Shown here in pieces: positions 36,576-48,280 of a stretch of DNA of 64,000 bases (the first letter of the stretch is position 1; every line of letters begins with the position of its first letter). The notes under the pieces were generated by a model. The model was not told where the DNA came from. It ran no database searches and saw nothing but the letters and a program-made list of their open reading frames with translations. Both the position numbers and the translations under genes were made by a program. Source of the stretch: Pseudomonas phenolilytica (lineage in GTDB: Bacteria; Pseudomonadota; Gammaproteobacteria; Pseudomonadales; Pseudomonadaceae); the NCBI RefSeq assembly GCF_021432765.1, contig NZ_CP058908.1, forward strand, positions 512,001-576,000. The letters run 5' to 3'.

Positions 36576-38087
36576 ATGCTCTGGATCACCCGTCCCGGCT
36601 GGCCGGGCAACCTGCTGGCGCTGGCGGCCGGCGCGCTGACCACGCTGGCGCTGGCGCCGTTCGATCTCTGGCCACTGGCGCTGCTGTCGATCGCCCTGCT
36701 CTATCTCGGTCTGCGGCGATTAACGCCCAAGGCCGCCGCGGGGCGCGGCTGGTGCTACGGCTTCGGCCTGTTCGCCTCGGGCGTCAGTTGGGTCTACGTC
36801 AGTATCCACGACTTCGGTGCCGCCTCGCCGGCGCTGGCCGGGCTGCTGACGCTCGGTTTCGTCGCCGGGCTGGCGCTGTTCTTCGCGCTCCTCGGCTGGC
36901 TCTGGGCGCGCGGGCTGCGCCGCGAGCAGGCGCCGCTGACCGATGCCCTGGCCTTCGCCGCGCTATGGCTGGCGCTCGATGCGCTGCGCGGTTGGCTGCT
37001 CACTGGCTTTCCCTGGCTGTATGTCGGCTACAGCCAGCTGCACGGGCCGCTGGCCGGGCTGGCACCGCTCGGCGGCGTGTGGCTGCTGAGCTTCGCCATT
37101 GCGCTGAGTGCCGCACTGCTGGTGAATCTGCCGCGCCTGCTGGCAGCGCGCGCGCAGTTGGTGATCGCCCTGGCGCTGCTGGCCGCACCGTGGTTGGCCG
37201 GTTGGTGGCTCGCCGGGCATGCCTGGACGCAGGACAAGGGCGCACCGCTAACCGTCGCCGCGGTACAGGGCAACGTCGCCCAGAGCATGAAGTGGGATCC
37301 GAAGAAGCTCGAGATGCAGTTGCTGCTGTATCGCGACATGACCTTCCGCAGCCGCCCGGCCGACCTGATCGTCTGGCCGGAAACCGCGGTACCGATCCTC
37401 AAGGAACACGCCGCGGGTTATCTGGACATGATGGCGGGCTTCAGCCAGCAGCGTGACGCCGCGCTCATCACCGGTGTGCCGGTGCGCCAGCCCAACGCCG
37501 CCGGCGAGATGCGCTACTACAACGGCCTGACCGCGGTTGGCGCAGGCGCTGGCACCTACCTCAAGCAGAAGCTGGTGCCGTTCGGCGAGTACGTGCCGCT
37601 GCAGGAGGTGCTGCGCGGGCTGATCGCTTTCTTCGACCTGCCGATGTCCGATTTTGCCCGCGGCGAGCCGGGCCAGCCGCTGCTGCAGGCCAAGGGCCTG
37701 CAGATCGCCCCGTACATCTGCTACGAAGTGGTATATCCGGAGTTCGCCGCCGGCCTCGCCGCGCAGAGCGATCTGCTGCTGACGGTGAGTAACGATGCCT
37801 GGTTCGGCCGCTCCATCGGCCCGCTGCAGCATCTGCAAATGGCGCAGATGCGCGCACTGGAAGCCGGACGCTGGATGATCCGCGCCACCAACAACGGCAT
37901 CACCGTGCTGATCGACCCGCGCGGGCGCATCACCGAGCAGGTGCCGCAGTTCGAGGAAGCGGTGCTCTACGGCGAGGTCACGCCGATGCAGGGGCTAACG
38001 CCCTATCTGCGCTGGCGCTCGTGGCCGCTGATCGTAGTCTGCACGCTGCTGCTCGGCTTTGCGCTGCTCAGGCGCAAGTTTGCGTGA
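36576..38087 (+). CDS. lnt: Apolipoprotein N-acyltransferase
   Basis: A 503-residue inner-membrane enzyme adding the third acyl chain to lipoproteins. About six N-terminal spans are followed by a periplasmic nitrilase-like domain with the full triad: glutamate in VWPETAVPIL, lysine in LKQKLVPFGEYVPL and cysteine in APYICYEVVYPE. A final span (LLLGFALLRRKFA) anchors the C terminus. It ends the ybeZ-ybeY-corC-lnt cluster. Many proteins in this window (LptE, lytic transglycosylase, RlpA, MORN-C13) would be its substrates. Confidence 0.97.
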   Translation: MLWITRPGWPGNLLALAAGALTTLALAPFDLWPLALLSIALLYLGLRRLTPKAAAGRGWCYGFGLFASGVSWVYVSIHDFGAASPALAGLLTLGFVAGLALFFALLGWLWARGLRREQAPLTDALAFAALWLALDALRGWLLTGFPWLYVGYSQLHGPLAGLAPLGGVWLLSFAIALSAALLVNLPRLLAARAQLVIALALLAAPWLAGWWLAGHAWTQDKGAPLTVAAVQGNVAQSMKWDPKKLEMQLLLYRDMTFRSRPADLIVWPETAVPILKEHAAGYLDMMAGFSQQRDAALITGVPVRQPNAAGEMRYYNGLTAVGAGAGTYLKQKLVPFGEYVPLQEVLRGLIAFFDLPMSDFARGEPGQPLLQAKGLQIAPYICYEVVYPEFAAGLAAQSDLLLTVSNDAWFGRSIGPLQHLQMAQMRALEAGRWMIRATNNGITVLIDPRGRITEQVPQFEEAVLYGEVTPMQGLTPYLRWRSWPLIVVCTLLLGFALLRRKFA

Positions 38088-38100
38088 GGACATTCAGGCT

Positions 38101-38177
38101 GTAGGGTGGGCTTCAGCCCACCACCATCCTGCACACGCCCATTACCAGAGGGCTGAACGTGCACACCGCGACCCTAC
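38101..38177. repeat. TAGGGTGG-type palindrome with outer inverted arms
   Basis: A 7-bp hairpin (GGTGGGC at 38105-38111 with GCCCACC at 38116-38122, TTCA loop) starts with GTAGGGT, and a distant inverse copy, ACCCTAC, lies at 38171-38177. It is between convergent lnt and the YdcF gene. The hairpin resembles the repeats at 1782-1935, so this seems a dispersed family; it lacks a T tract. Confidence 0.6.
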
Positions 38178-38198
38178 GCCCCAGACAACCTCTACCGC

Positions 38199-38972
38199 TC
38201 AGTCGTTCGCCGAGCGGTACACCAGCGGGTAGACCGCCATCCCGACGATCTCGTTGAGCAGCATGCCGTTCTGCCAGTACGCCTTCACCTCCGGCAGCCA
38301 GCCACCCAGCGGCCGGCCGTTGGGCACCCCGACGAAGCCCACCGGCGCGGCGATCACCTCGATGCCGTTCTGCTCGAAGCACCAGCGCGAACGCGGCATG
38401 TGCGCCGCGGAAGTCACCAGCACCACCCGCTCGATGCCTTCGGCCTTGAGCATGCGAGCGCTGTAGACAGCATTTTCCCAGGTGGTACGGCTGCGCTCCT
38501 CGAGCCAACGGGTCGCCACGCCGAAATCCTTCTGCAGCACCTGGGCCCCGATCGCCGCTTCGCTCGGCGGCTGACCGTAGTGCAGACCGCCGCTGGCGAG
38601 AATCGGCAGGCCGGACGCCTTCGCCACCCGCGCCGCATAGCGCAGGCGCTCGAGCGCGATGTAACCCGGCTGATCGCCACCCCAGGCCGGATCGGCCTGT
38701 TCACGCCCCGCGCCGAGGATCACGATGGCGCCGGCTCGCGCCGCCAAGTCCGGCCACTGCGCCGCCTCCAGCGCCGGCTCGCGCTCGATCGCCCGCGCCG
38801 TCCACTCGGCCACGATCGGCAGGCTCATCAGCCAGAGCCCGCCGAAGCCACCGATGAAACACAGCGCCGCCAGCCGCGGTGCGCGCCGGCGCAGCCACCA
38901 GCCCAGCAGCAACAGCAGCAGCAGGCCGCCCGGCGGCAGCATCAGCTGTTTGAAGATATAACGAAGGGGCAT
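38199..38972 (-). CDS. YdcF/ElyC family DUF218 membrane protein
   Basis: A 257-residue protein with two N-terminal membrane helices (about 10-28 and 36-56) and a DUF218 domain: AIVILGAGREQADP, ASGGLHYGQPPSEA, WLEERSRTTWENA and TSAAHMPRSRWCFEQ. Members such as ElyC and SanA affect envelope integrity and peptidoglycan precursor or enterobacterial common antigen metabolism. The enzyme activity is not established. It is convergent with lnt, and a DUF1451 gene lies upstream on the same strand with a 64-bp gap. Confidence 0.88.
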   Translation of the reverse strand: MPLRYIFKQLMLPPGGLLLLLLLGWWLRRRAPRLAALCFIGGFGGLWLMSLPIVAEWTARAIEREPALEAAQWPDLAARAGAIVILGAGREQADPAWGGDQPGYIALERLRYAARVAKASGLPILASGGLHYGQPPSEAAIGAQVLQKDFGVATRWLEERSRTTWENAVYSARMLKAEGIERVVLVTSAAHMPRSRWCFEQNGIEVIAAPVGFVGVPNGRPLGGWLPEVKAYWQNGMLLNEIVGMAVYPLVYRSAND

Positions 38973-39036
38973 GCGGCATCTCCGAGTCGACCGCCGGCAA
39001 CTCTACGTGGCCGGCGCCCGTGCCGCTATGCGGTGC

Positions 39037-39486
39037 TCAATGGCGTCGGTAGGAAAACAGCCGCTGACGCGCGCGCAGCAGCTGCGAACCGCACACTGGG
39101 CAGATCGCCGGCCCAGGACCATCAGGCCAGTGCACCTCGCTACTGCACAGCGCGCAGCTCATCGACTGCTGCAGCGACAGCGGCACATGCTTGCCATGTC
39201 CGCTATGACGCCCACGCGAAACGCTGCGCAACGACGGCCGCTGGGCCTGGCGCGTCAGCAGCTCCTGCTCCTCGGCGGCCGCATGCCAGCCCGAGAGCCA
39301 TTGCGCGTCGCGCTGCAGATATGCACGAATCAGTTCGAATTCGGCTGGTGTCAGGCCCCTGACCTCCAGCTCGGTATTCCCGGTTTCCCCTGCCACCGCA
39401 TTACGCTCCGCCTCTTCCAGGGCCTGTGTCAGGCGTCGCAGCACGCGGCCGTAGAGACTGCTTTCTTCCGAGGGCTCTTTACCCAT
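39037..39486 (-). CDS. Zinc-ribbon DUF1451 (YbeL-like) protein
   Basis: A 149-residue cytoplasmic protein. Helical residues 10-100 include SLYGRVLRRLTQALEEAE and AEEQELLTRQ; a zinc ribbon near the C terminus is formed by CALC and CPVC. This is the DUF1451/YbeL arrangement, often found close to leuS as here. It is divergent from leuS with a 254-bp gap. No catalytic function is known for this family. Confidence 0.85.
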   Translation of the reverse strand: MGKEPSEESSLYGRVLRRLTQALEEAERNAVAGETGNTELEVRGLTPAEFELIRAYLQRDAQWLSGWHAAAEEQELLTRQAQRPSLRSVSRGRHSGHGKHVPLSLQQSMSCALCSSEVHWPDGPGPAICPVCGSQLLRARQRLFSYRRH

Positions 39487-39488
39487 GA

Positions 39489-42347
<2,859 letters not shown>

Positions 42348-42390
42348 TCCGGTCCAGGCGCCTGCGCCTGGCCTGCAATGGGGATACAAG

Positions 42391-42996
42391 ATGAACAAGG
42401 GCAATCTGGTAGTGCTGGGCCTGACGCTGCTATTGAGCGCCTGCGGCTTCCAGCTGCGCGGCACCGGCGATGTGGAGTTCGGCCTGAAGGAGCTCGACCT
42501 GCAGGCACGCAACAGCTACGGCGACACCGTTCGCGAGCTGGAGACGCTGCTCGAGCGCAACGACGTTCGCGTCCATCCGGGCGCCAAGTACAGCCTCAAC
42601 CTGGCCAACGAGCAGACCCGCCAGCGCACCGCCAGCTATACCAGCTCGGCACGCAGCGCCGAGTACGAGCTCACCAGCACCCTCGACTATCAGTTCCGCG
42701 GACCGCAGGATCGCCTGCTGCTGGAGGACCGCGTCGAGGTGCAGAAGGTTTATGTGCACGACAGCAACAACCTGATCGGCTCCAGCCAGGAAGGCGACCA
42801 GCTGCGCCAGGAAATGCGCCGCGAGCTGCTGCAGCAACTGGTCATGCGCATCCAGCGCATCACCCCAGACGAACTCGACCGCCTGCAGCAGGAGGCCGAA
42901 ACCAGAGCACGTGCCGAAGCCGAAGCCCTCGAAGCGGCGCGGCGCGCGCAGGATGCGCAGCCGCAGCAATCGCCCATCGAACTGCCCATCCAGTAA
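42391..42996 (+). CDS. lptE: LPS-assembly lipoprotein LptE
   Basis: A 201-residue outer-membrane lipoprotein that plugs the LptD barrel and brings LPS to the surface. The lipobox is L-S-A-C in LLLSACGFQLRG, followed by the LptE fold (YELTSTLDYQF, EDRVEVQKVYVHDSNNLIG). The C-terminal 50 residues form a Glu/Ala/Gln-rich helix and a short Pro-rich tail, longer than in enterobacteria but usual in pseudomonads. It sits 43 bp after leuS and just before holA. Confidence 0.95.
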   Translation: MNKGNLVVLGLTLLLSACGFQLRGTGDVEFGLKELDLQARNSYGDTVRELETLLERNDVRVHPGAKYSLNLANEQTRQRTASYTSSARSAEYELTSTLDYQFRGPQDRLLLEDRVEVQKVYVHDSNNLIGSSQEGDQLRQEMRRELLQQLVMRIQRITPDELDRLQQEAETRARAEAEALEAARRAQDAQPQQSPIELPIQ

Positions 42997-43033
42997 TGCC
43001 CATGGGGACGGCGACGTCCCCGCGCCTGCCCGC

Positions 43034-44065
43034 ATGAAACTCGCCCCCGCGCAGCTCGCCAAGCATCTGCAAGGCCCGCTGGCCCCGGTCTACGTGGTCA
43101 GCGGCGACGAGCACCTGCTCTGCCAGGAAGCCGCCGATGCCATCCGCGCGGCAACTCGGGCCCAAGGTTTCAGCGAGCGTCAGGTATTCCACGCTGAAAG
43201 CGGCTTCGATTGGAGCCAGCTGATCGAAGCCGGCGCCAGTCTTTCGCTGTTTGCCGAAAAGCGTCTGCTCGAACTACGCATCGCCAACGGCAAGCCCGGC
43301 GACAAGGGGGCTGCAGCACTGCTCGAATACCTCGCCCGCCCGGCCGACGACACCGTATTGCTGATCAGCCTGCCCAAGCTCGACGGCAGCACGCAGAAGA
43401 CCAAGTGGGCCAAGGCGCTGATCGACGGCAAGGACGTCCAGTTCCTGCAGATCTGGCCGGTGGAGGCGACGCAGCTGCCGCAATGGATTCGCCAGCGACT
43501 GGCGCAGGCCGGCCTATCCGCCGACCAGGACGCCATCGAGCTGATCGCGGCGCGGGTCGAAGGCAATCTGCTGGCTGCCGCGCAGGAGGTCGAGAAGCTC
43601 AAGCTGTTGGCCGAAAGTGGTCAGATCAGTGCTGCGACCGTGCAGGCCGCTGTCGCCGACAGCGCCCGCTATGACGTCTTCGGCCTGATCGACGCGGCAC
43701 TGCACGGCCAGGCTGCCCACGCGTTGCACATGCTCGAAGGTCTGCGAAGTGAAGGCGTGGAGGCGCCGGTGATTCTCTGGGCGCTGGCTCGCGAGTTGCG
43801 TCTGCTGGCCAACATCGCCATGCAGTACAGCCAGGGCACGCCGCTGGAACGCGCGTTCGCGCAAGCCCGCCCGCCTGTATGGGACAAGCGCCGTCCGCTG
43901 CTGAGCAAAGCGCTGCAACGCCACAGCGCCACGGCCTGGAACCAGCTGCTGGTAGAGGCGCAGCAGATCGACGCACAGGTCAAGGGGCAAGCCGAGGGCG
44001 ATCCCTGGATCGGTCTTTCCCAGCTGTGCCTGCGCCTCGCCGGCAAGCGCTTCGGGCTCACCTGA
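43034..44065 (+). CDS. holA: DNA polymerase III subunit delta
   Basis: A 343-residue clamp-loader subunit that opens the beta clamp. It starts MKLAPAQLAKHLQGPLAPVY, has the AAA+-like GDEHLLCQEAADAIR and the ELRIANGKPGDKG segment that follows the beta-binding region, and ends with the C-terminal collar domain (DPWIGLSQLCLRLAGK). Delta normally lacks a working Walker A, and none is seen here. The ATG at 43034 is 37 bp after lptE. Confidence 0.95.
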   Translation: MKLAPAQLAKHLQGPLAPVYVVSGDEHLLCQEAADAIRAATRAQGFSERQVFHAESGFDWSQLIEAGASLSLFAEKRLLELRIANGKPGDKGAAALLEYLARPADDTVLLISLPKLDGSTQKTKWAKALIDGKDVQFLQIWPVEATQLPQWIRQRLAQAGLSADQDAIELIAARVEGNLLAAAQEVEKLKLLAESGQISAATVQAAVADSARYDVFGLIDAALHGQAAHALHMLEGLRSEGVEAPVILWALARELRLLANIAMQYSQGTPLERAFAQARPPVWDKRRPLLSKALQRHSATAWNQLLVEAQQIDAQVKGQAEGDPWIGLSQLCLRLAGKRFGLT

Positions 44066-44080
44066 CCGCTCGCCAGCCAC

Positions 44081-44108
44081 TGGACATTTTTTGTACAACG
44101 CCTATGAT
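44081..44108 (+). promoter_or_regulatory. Putative sigma-70 promoter of arfA
   Basis: TGGACA (44081-44086), a 16-bp spacer and TATGAT (44103-44108) lie 35 bp before the arfA ATG and after the holA stop. This would give arfA its own short transcript, consistent with stand-alone control of the rescue factor. Confidence 0.5.
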
Positions 44109-44142
44109 GCGCTCGCCTGCTCCCACGACACGAGGGCACACC

Positions 44143-44292
44143 ATGAGCAAGAGCACGAAGCACACCAACAAGGCCAAGCGCCTGATTGCCCAACCGCTGT
44201 TCCGCAGCCGCCAGGAAACGCCGAAGAAAGGCAAAGGCAGCTACCGCCGCGAAGCCTCCCACTGGGAGGCTTCGGTCCTTCTGGCAGGCTGA
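44143..44292 (+). CDS. arfA: Alternative ribosome-rescue factor ArfA
   Basis: A 49-residue basic protein (STKHTNKAKRLIAQPLFRS, QETPKKGKGSYRRE) with the ArfA signature. It recruits RF2 to ribosomes stalled on non-stop mRNA when trans-translation fails. The coding sequence contains a perfect 11-bp hairpin at 44250-44274 near its end. In E. coli and others such a hairpin causes RNase III cleavage or termination, producing a truncated non-stop mRNA controlled by tmRNA. The encoded core before the hairpin keeps all residues known to matter. The full frame ends at 44292. Confidence 0.92.
   Translation: MSKSTKHTNKAKRLIAQPLFRSRQETPKKGKGSYRREASHWEASVLLAG
44250..44274 (+). promoter_or_regulatory. Hairpin inside arfA controlling non-stop mRNA formation
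   Basis: CGAAGCCTCCC (44250-44260) pairs perfectly with GGGAGGCTTCG (44264-44274) across a three-base loop. It lies within codons 36-44 of arfA. Few T follow, so RNase III cleavage is at least as likely as intrinsic termination. Confidence 0.75.
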
Positions 44293-44354
44293 AAAACCAA
44301 GCCCGGCAAAGCGTGTTAAGGTTTGCGACCTACGACACGGTCCGAGAGTTGTGC

Positions 44355-45641
44355 ATGTTTTACCCCTTCGTTCCCGTCCTGCTGTTGCGCACGCTGGTCA
44401 CCGCAGCCGGCCTGAGCCTGATCGTTGCCTGCGCCGCCGAACCACTGGCCCGCGCCGCCTCGGGAACCAGTCCCCGGACGATCGCCGCGTCGGAGGCCAG
44501 CGCGGCGAATATCGTTACCACGCCGCTCAGCTTCAGCGAATGGCGCGAGGCCTTTCGCACCGAGGCGCTCGCCGCCGGCATCTCGCCGGAGCTGTTCGAT
44601 CGCGCATTTGTCGGAGTGACGCCCGACGCCAGCGTTATAGCCGCCGATCGCAGCCAACCCGAATTCACCCGGCCGGTCTGGCAATACCTCGATGGCGCGC
44701 TCTCCGACCAACGCGTGCGCAACGGCCAGCGGCTGCTCGCCGAACATGCCGCGACGCTGCAGGGCATTGAGGCGCGCTATGGTGTGGACCGCCAGGCACT
44801 GGTCGCGATCTGGGGGCTGGAAAGCAGCTTCGGCCAGATCCAGGGCGACAAATCGGTGATCCGCTCGTTGGCCACCCTGGCGCATGAAGGCCGCCGGCCG
44901 CAGTTCGCCAAGAGCCAGCTGATCGCGGCGCTGCAGATCCTGGAGACCGGCGACATCCCGCTCGAACAACTGCGTGGCTCCTGGGCCGGCGCGATGGGCC
45001 AGACCCAGTTCATTCCGACCACCTACAACACCCACGCGGTGGATTTCGACGGCGACGGCCGCCGCGACATCTGGAACAGCCCGGCCGATGCTCTGGCCTC
45101 GGCCGCGCATTACCTGCAGGCGTCCGGCTGGCAGCAGGGCCAGCCTTGGGGTTTCGAGGTGCGCCTGCCGGAACCGTTCGACTATGCGCTGGCCGACATG
45201 GCGCTGCGCAAATCGCTCGCCGAATGGCGCCGCCTGGGCCTGCGCGGCCTGCCGACAGGCTCCGATGAGCGCAGCGCGAGCCTACTGCTGCCAGCCGGCC
45301 ATCGCGGGCCGGCATTCCTGGTGCTGGATAATTTCCGCGCCATTCTGCGCTACAACAACTCCTCGGCTTATGCGCTGGCCATCGGCCTGCTCGGCGAGCG
45401 CTTCCAGGGCAGCGGCCAGATTGCAGCCTCCTGGCCGCGCGGCGAGCAGCCGCTGAGTCGCTCCGAGCGGCTGGAGTTGCAGGAGCGACTGGATCGCCAG
45501 GGCTTCAATCCCGGCACCCCGGACGGCATCATCGGCGCCAATACCCGCAAGGCCATCCGTGGCTTCCAGCAACAGCTGGGCTGGCCGGCGGACGGCCATC
45601 CCAGTCAGGAGCTGCTGGGGCGCTTGCGCGACCGGCCATAA
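44355..45641 (+). CDS. MltB-family lytic murein transglycosylase with PG-binding domain
   Basis: A 428-residue exported enzyme, perhaps SltB3-like. The N terminus ends in a lipobox (V-A-C-A), so it is probably an outer-membrane lipoprotein. The catalytic glutamate of the MltB family is in AIWGLESSFGQIQG; GSWAGAMGQTQFIPTTY and VDFDGDGRRDIWNSPADAL follow. Residues about 365-425 form a peptidoglycan-binding type 1 domain (DRQGFNPGTPDGIIGANTRKAIRGFQ). It cleaves MurNAc-GlcNAc to 1,6-anhydro products. A second family member, mltB, is at 50487-51497 without this binding domain. Confidence 0.92.
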   Translation: MFYPFVPVLLLRTLVTAAGLSLIVACAAEPLARAASGTSPRTIAASEASAANIVTTPLSFSEWREAFRTEALAAGISPELFDRAFVGVTPDASVIAADRSQPEFTRPVWQYLDGALSDQRVRNGQRLLAEHAATLQGIEARYGVDRQALVAIWGLESSFGQIQGDKSVIRSLATLAHEGRRPQFAKSQLIAALQILETGDIPLEQLRGSWAGAMGQTQFIPTTYNTHAVDFDGDGRRDIWNSPADALASAAHYLQASGWQQGQPWGFEVRLPEPFDYALADMALRKSLAEWRRLGLRGLPTGSDERSASLLLPAGHRGPAFLVLDNFRAILRYNNSSAYALAIGLLGERFQGSGQIAASWPRGEQPLSRSERLELQERLDRQGFNPGTPDGIIGANTRKAIRGFQQQLGWPADGHPSQELLGRLRDRP

Positions 45642-45698
45642 TGTCTGCGGTAGCCTCAAGGCCACCGATCGACTGGCTAACCGGCGAATTCAAGCCAC

Positions 45699-45726
45699 AA
45701 AAAAACCCTGCCGGAGCAGGGTTTTT
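45699..45726. terminator. Bidirectional intrinsic terminator
   Basis: An 11-bp perfect stem (45701-45711 with 45716-45726, CGGA loop) with A and T runs built into its ends serves both the plus-strand transglycosylase gene and the convergent minus-strand gene at 45745. Confidence 0.9.
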
Positions 45727-45744
45727 GCGTTTCGGCAATCGGGT

Positions 45745-46089
45745 TCAGTGCTTGACGGCCACTTCGTAGAGGTAGTCCGGCAGCGGATCGATCACCACCT
45801 GGTGGCCGGCGTAATGTGCCTGCACTGCTTCGCGCGGCACCACACCGTGCGGCGCGCGTTCATCGCCACCGAGGCGCTGGCGGGCACGGTAATCGATCAC
45901 GCAGCCATCGGCTTCGACCCAGAAGTGTGGCGACAGCACCTTGCCGTCCAGCTCGACCTGCCCCAGCATCGCCTGATAGGGGATGTGCTGACGCGCCAGG
46001 CGTGTCACCACGAGGCGGCTCATGGCGTCGCATTCAACCTTGGCGGCGTCCAGATCATCGAGCAGGTTCTTCAGCTGGGGATAACTCAT
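45745..46089 (-). CDS. Conserved hypothetical protein
   Basis: A 114-residue protein of unknown function. It has an N-terminal helix (PQLKNLLDDLDAAKVECDAMSRLVV is one amphipathic stretch of it) and a beta-rich C-terminal half with VLSPHFWVEADGCVIDYR and GHQVVIDPLPDYLYEVAV. The HFWVE and DYRAR pattern resembles small transglutaminase-like or NlpC-like folds only faintly, and a Cys-His-Asp triad cannot be assigned. The start at 46089 begins MSYPQLKN; a longer frame upstream lacks support. It lies upstream of the bidirectional terminator and after the lipA gene on the same strand with a 215-bp gap. Confidence 0.6.
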   Translation of the reverse strand: MSYPQLKNLLDDLDAAKVECDAMSRLVVTRLARQHIPYQAMLGQVELDGKVLSPHFWVEADGCVIDYRARQRLGGDERAPHGVVPREAVQAHYAGHQVVIDPLPDYLYEVAVKH

Positions 46090-46304
46090 GTGCGGTGGCC
46101 CTCGGCCTTGTGATGTCAGACGCGGGGCACTATAGACCAAAGTCTAATGCGGCGAAATGGCGCAATTTTCTTGCCAAGCGCAACGGGAAACACAAACAGT
46201 TGCGAACGCGACGGGGAAGACTATGCGAAACCGCGTGGAGGACTCGCGCGAGGGCCGTAGACGGGCGAACCGCCCGGCGTTGCGCCGGGACGGCTCGGGG
46301 CGCA

Positions 46305-47279
46305 TTAGTCCTTGGCGGCGTGCGCCTGCTGGTCGGCGTGGTACGAGGATCGTACCAGCGGGCCCGAAGCGATGTTCTTGAAGCCCATCTTCATCCCCTC
46401 TTCGGCAAACCAGGCGAAGGTGTCCGGATGGACGAAGCGCTGCACCGGCAGGTGGCTGCGCGACGGTTGCAGATACTGACCGAGGGTCAGCATGTCGATG
46501 TCATGCTCGCGCATGCGCTGCATGACCTCGATGACCTCCTCGTCGGTCTCGCCGAGGCCGAGCATCAGTCCCGACTTGGTCGGCACGCCCGGCACGCGCT
46601 GCTTGAACTTCTCCAGCAAATCCAGCGACCACTCGAAATCCGAGCCGGGACGGGACGACTTGTACAGCCGCGGCACGGTTTCCAGGTTGTGGTTGAAGAC
46701 ATCCGGCGGCTCGCTGGCAGTGATGTCGAGGGCGATGTCCATACGCCCGCGGTAGTCCGGCACCAGCGTTTCCAACTGGATGTTCGGCGACAGCTTGCGG
46801 ATTTCGCGCAGACAGTCGGCAAAATGCTGAGCGCCACCGTCGCGCAGGTCATCGCGGTCCACCGAGGTGATCACCACATACTTAAGGCGCATGTCGGCGA
46901 TGGCCTGGGCCAGGTTCTTCGGCTCGTCGGGGTCCAGGGCGTTGGGCCGGCCGTGGCCGACGTCGCAGAACGGACAGCGCCGCGTGCAGATATCGCCCAT
47001 GATCATGAACGTCGCGGTGCCGCTGGAGAAGCACTCGCCCAGGTTCGGGCAGGAGGCCTCTTCGCAGACGCTGTGCAGCTTGTGCTTGCGCAGGGTGTTC
47101 TTGATCTGGTCCACCTCTGGCGAGACCGGGATGCGCACGCGGATCCAGTCGGGCTTCTTCGGCAGCTCGTCGGTGGGGATGATCTTCACCGGAATGCGCG
47201 CGACCTTGTCCGCGCCACGCAGCTTGACCCCGGCCTCAACCTTCGCCGGGCGCTTGCCGGCCGTATCAACAGTACTCAT
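46305..47279 (-). CDS. lipA: Lipoyl synthase
   Basis: A 324-residue radical-SAM enzyme inserting two sulfurs into octanoyl chains. The auxiliary cluster cysteines are in the conserved [16 protein letters not shown], and the SAM cluster in [23 protein letters not shown] near the C terminus supplies the serine ligand. It overlaps lipB as ATGA, so LipB (octanoyl transfer) and LipA are coupled in the same pathway. A GC-rich hairpin (46273-46279 with 46283-46289) lies downstream without a T tract. Confidence 0.98.
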   Translation of the reverse strand: MSTVDTAGKRPAKVEAGVKLRGADKVARIPVKIIPTDELPKKPDWIRVRIPVSPEVDQIKNTLRKHKLHSVCEEASCPNLGECFSSGTATFMIMGDICTRRCPFCDVGHGRPNALDPDEPKNLAQAIADMRLKYVVITSVDRDDLRDGGAQHFADCLREIRKLSPNIQLETLVPDYRGRMDIALDITASEPPDVFNHNLETVPRLYKSSRPGSDFEWSLDLLEKFKQRVPGVPTKSGLMLGLGETDEEVIEVMQRMREHDIDMLTLGQYLQPSRSHLPVQRFVHPDTFAWFAEEGMKMGFKNIASGPLVRSSYHADQQAHAAKD

Positions 47280-47932
47280 ATGTTTTCGATTCCGCCCGCG
47301 AGGGTCTTCTGTTGCGCGTATCCGAGGTGCCGGGCCAGTTGCGTGCGCAGTCGACCGACGACTTCGGAGAAGTCCACCGGACCGATCAGATCGCGCAGCT
47401 GTGTCATCGCCAGCCCCGCATAACCGCAGGGATTGATGCGCCGGAAAGGTTCCAGGTCCATGTCCACGTTCAGCGCCAGGCCGTGGAAGGAGCGACCGTT
47501 GCGAATGCGCAGGCCGAGCGAGGCGATCTTGGCGCCGTCGACATATACACCCGGCGCATCCGGTTTGGCCAGCGCGGCGACGTCGTAGCTGGCGAGGAGA
47601 TCGACCAGGCTCTGTTCGATATGACTGACCAGCGCGCGTACGCCGATACCGCGCCGACGGACATCGATCAGCAGGTAGCAGACCAGCTGCCCCGGGCCGT
47701 GATAGGTCACCTGACCGCCGCGATCGACCTGCACCACCGGGATGTCGCCGGGAAACAGCACGTGCTCAGCCTTGCCGGCCTGGCCCTGGGTGAACACCGG
47801 GGGATGCTGCAGCAACCAGAGCTCGTCGCCGGTTTGCGGACCGCGCTGATTGGTGAACCGCTGCATGGCCTGCCAGGCCGTCTGGTAGTCGATCAGCCCA
47901 AGCTCGCGGATGCCGAGCACCTCGGCATCCAT
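47276..47932 (-). CDS. lipB: Octanoyl-ACP:protein N-octanoyltransferase
   Basis: A 218-residue transferase moving octanoyl from ACP to lipoyl domains. Catalytic cysteine is in [13 protein letters not shown] and lysine in [14 protein letters not shown]; the [16 protein letters not shown] core is complete. The ATG at 47932 overlaps the stop of the ybeD gene by one base (TGATG). It is followed by lipA with a four-base overlap. Confidence 0.97.
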   Translation of the reverse strand: MDAEVLGIRELGLIDYQTAWQAMQRFTNQRGPQTGDELWLLQHPPVFTQGQAGKAEHVLFPGDIPVVQVDRGGQVTYHGPGQLVCYLLIDVRRRGIGVRALVSHIEQSLVDLLASYDVAALAKPDAPGVYVDGAKIASLGLRIRNGRSFHGLALNVDMDLEPFRRINPCGYAGLAMTQLRDLIGPVDFSEVVGRLRTQLARHLGYAQQKTLAGGIENI

Positions 47933-48216
47933 CACAGCACCATGTGGACGCGGCCGGTGGCGCGCAAATCGACGTGGATCGCCTGCAATTGCTCGACGCC
48001 GGTGGCGGTGATCAGCACCTGCACGGAGAGAAAGCGCCCGTTGCGGCTGTCACGGGTGACCAGTGTGGTCTCGTCGCAATCCGGCGCATGGCGCTGGATG
48101 ACTTCGAGCACCAGCTCGCGAAAGCCCTCGCCGGCCTCGCCGATCACCTTGATCGGATAACGCTCGCAGGGAAATTCGATTTTCGGCGCAGTAGGTTCGC
48201 TGTGGTTATCGGTCAT
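47932..48216 (-). CDS. ybeD: DUF493 family protein YbeD
   Basis: A 94-residue ferredoxin-like-fold protein of the YbeD/DUF493 family: [14 protein letters not shown], the [16 protein letters not shown] core and the [15 protein letters not shown] helix. It is often found between dacA/dacC and lipB. A regulatory role in lipoate metabolism has been proposed from this synteny but is not proven. The ATG at 48216 removes a long non-conserved upstream extension. Confidence 0.93.
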   Translation of the reverse strand: MTDNHSEPTAPKIEFPCERYPIKVIGEAGEGFRELVLEVIQRHAPDCDETTLVTRDSRNGRFLSVQVLITATGVEQLQAIHVDLRATGRVHMVL

Positions 48217-48280
48217 GGCGACGGACTCGTGATCCGCAGGCACGCCGGCGCGGGATAGGCGCTGACGTGCCGACGCGTTG

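Noticed and set aside
46273..46289. GC-rich hairpin beyond lipA as an intrinsic terminator
   Set aside because: The stem is good but there is no T tract on the minus strand, so termination is unsupported.
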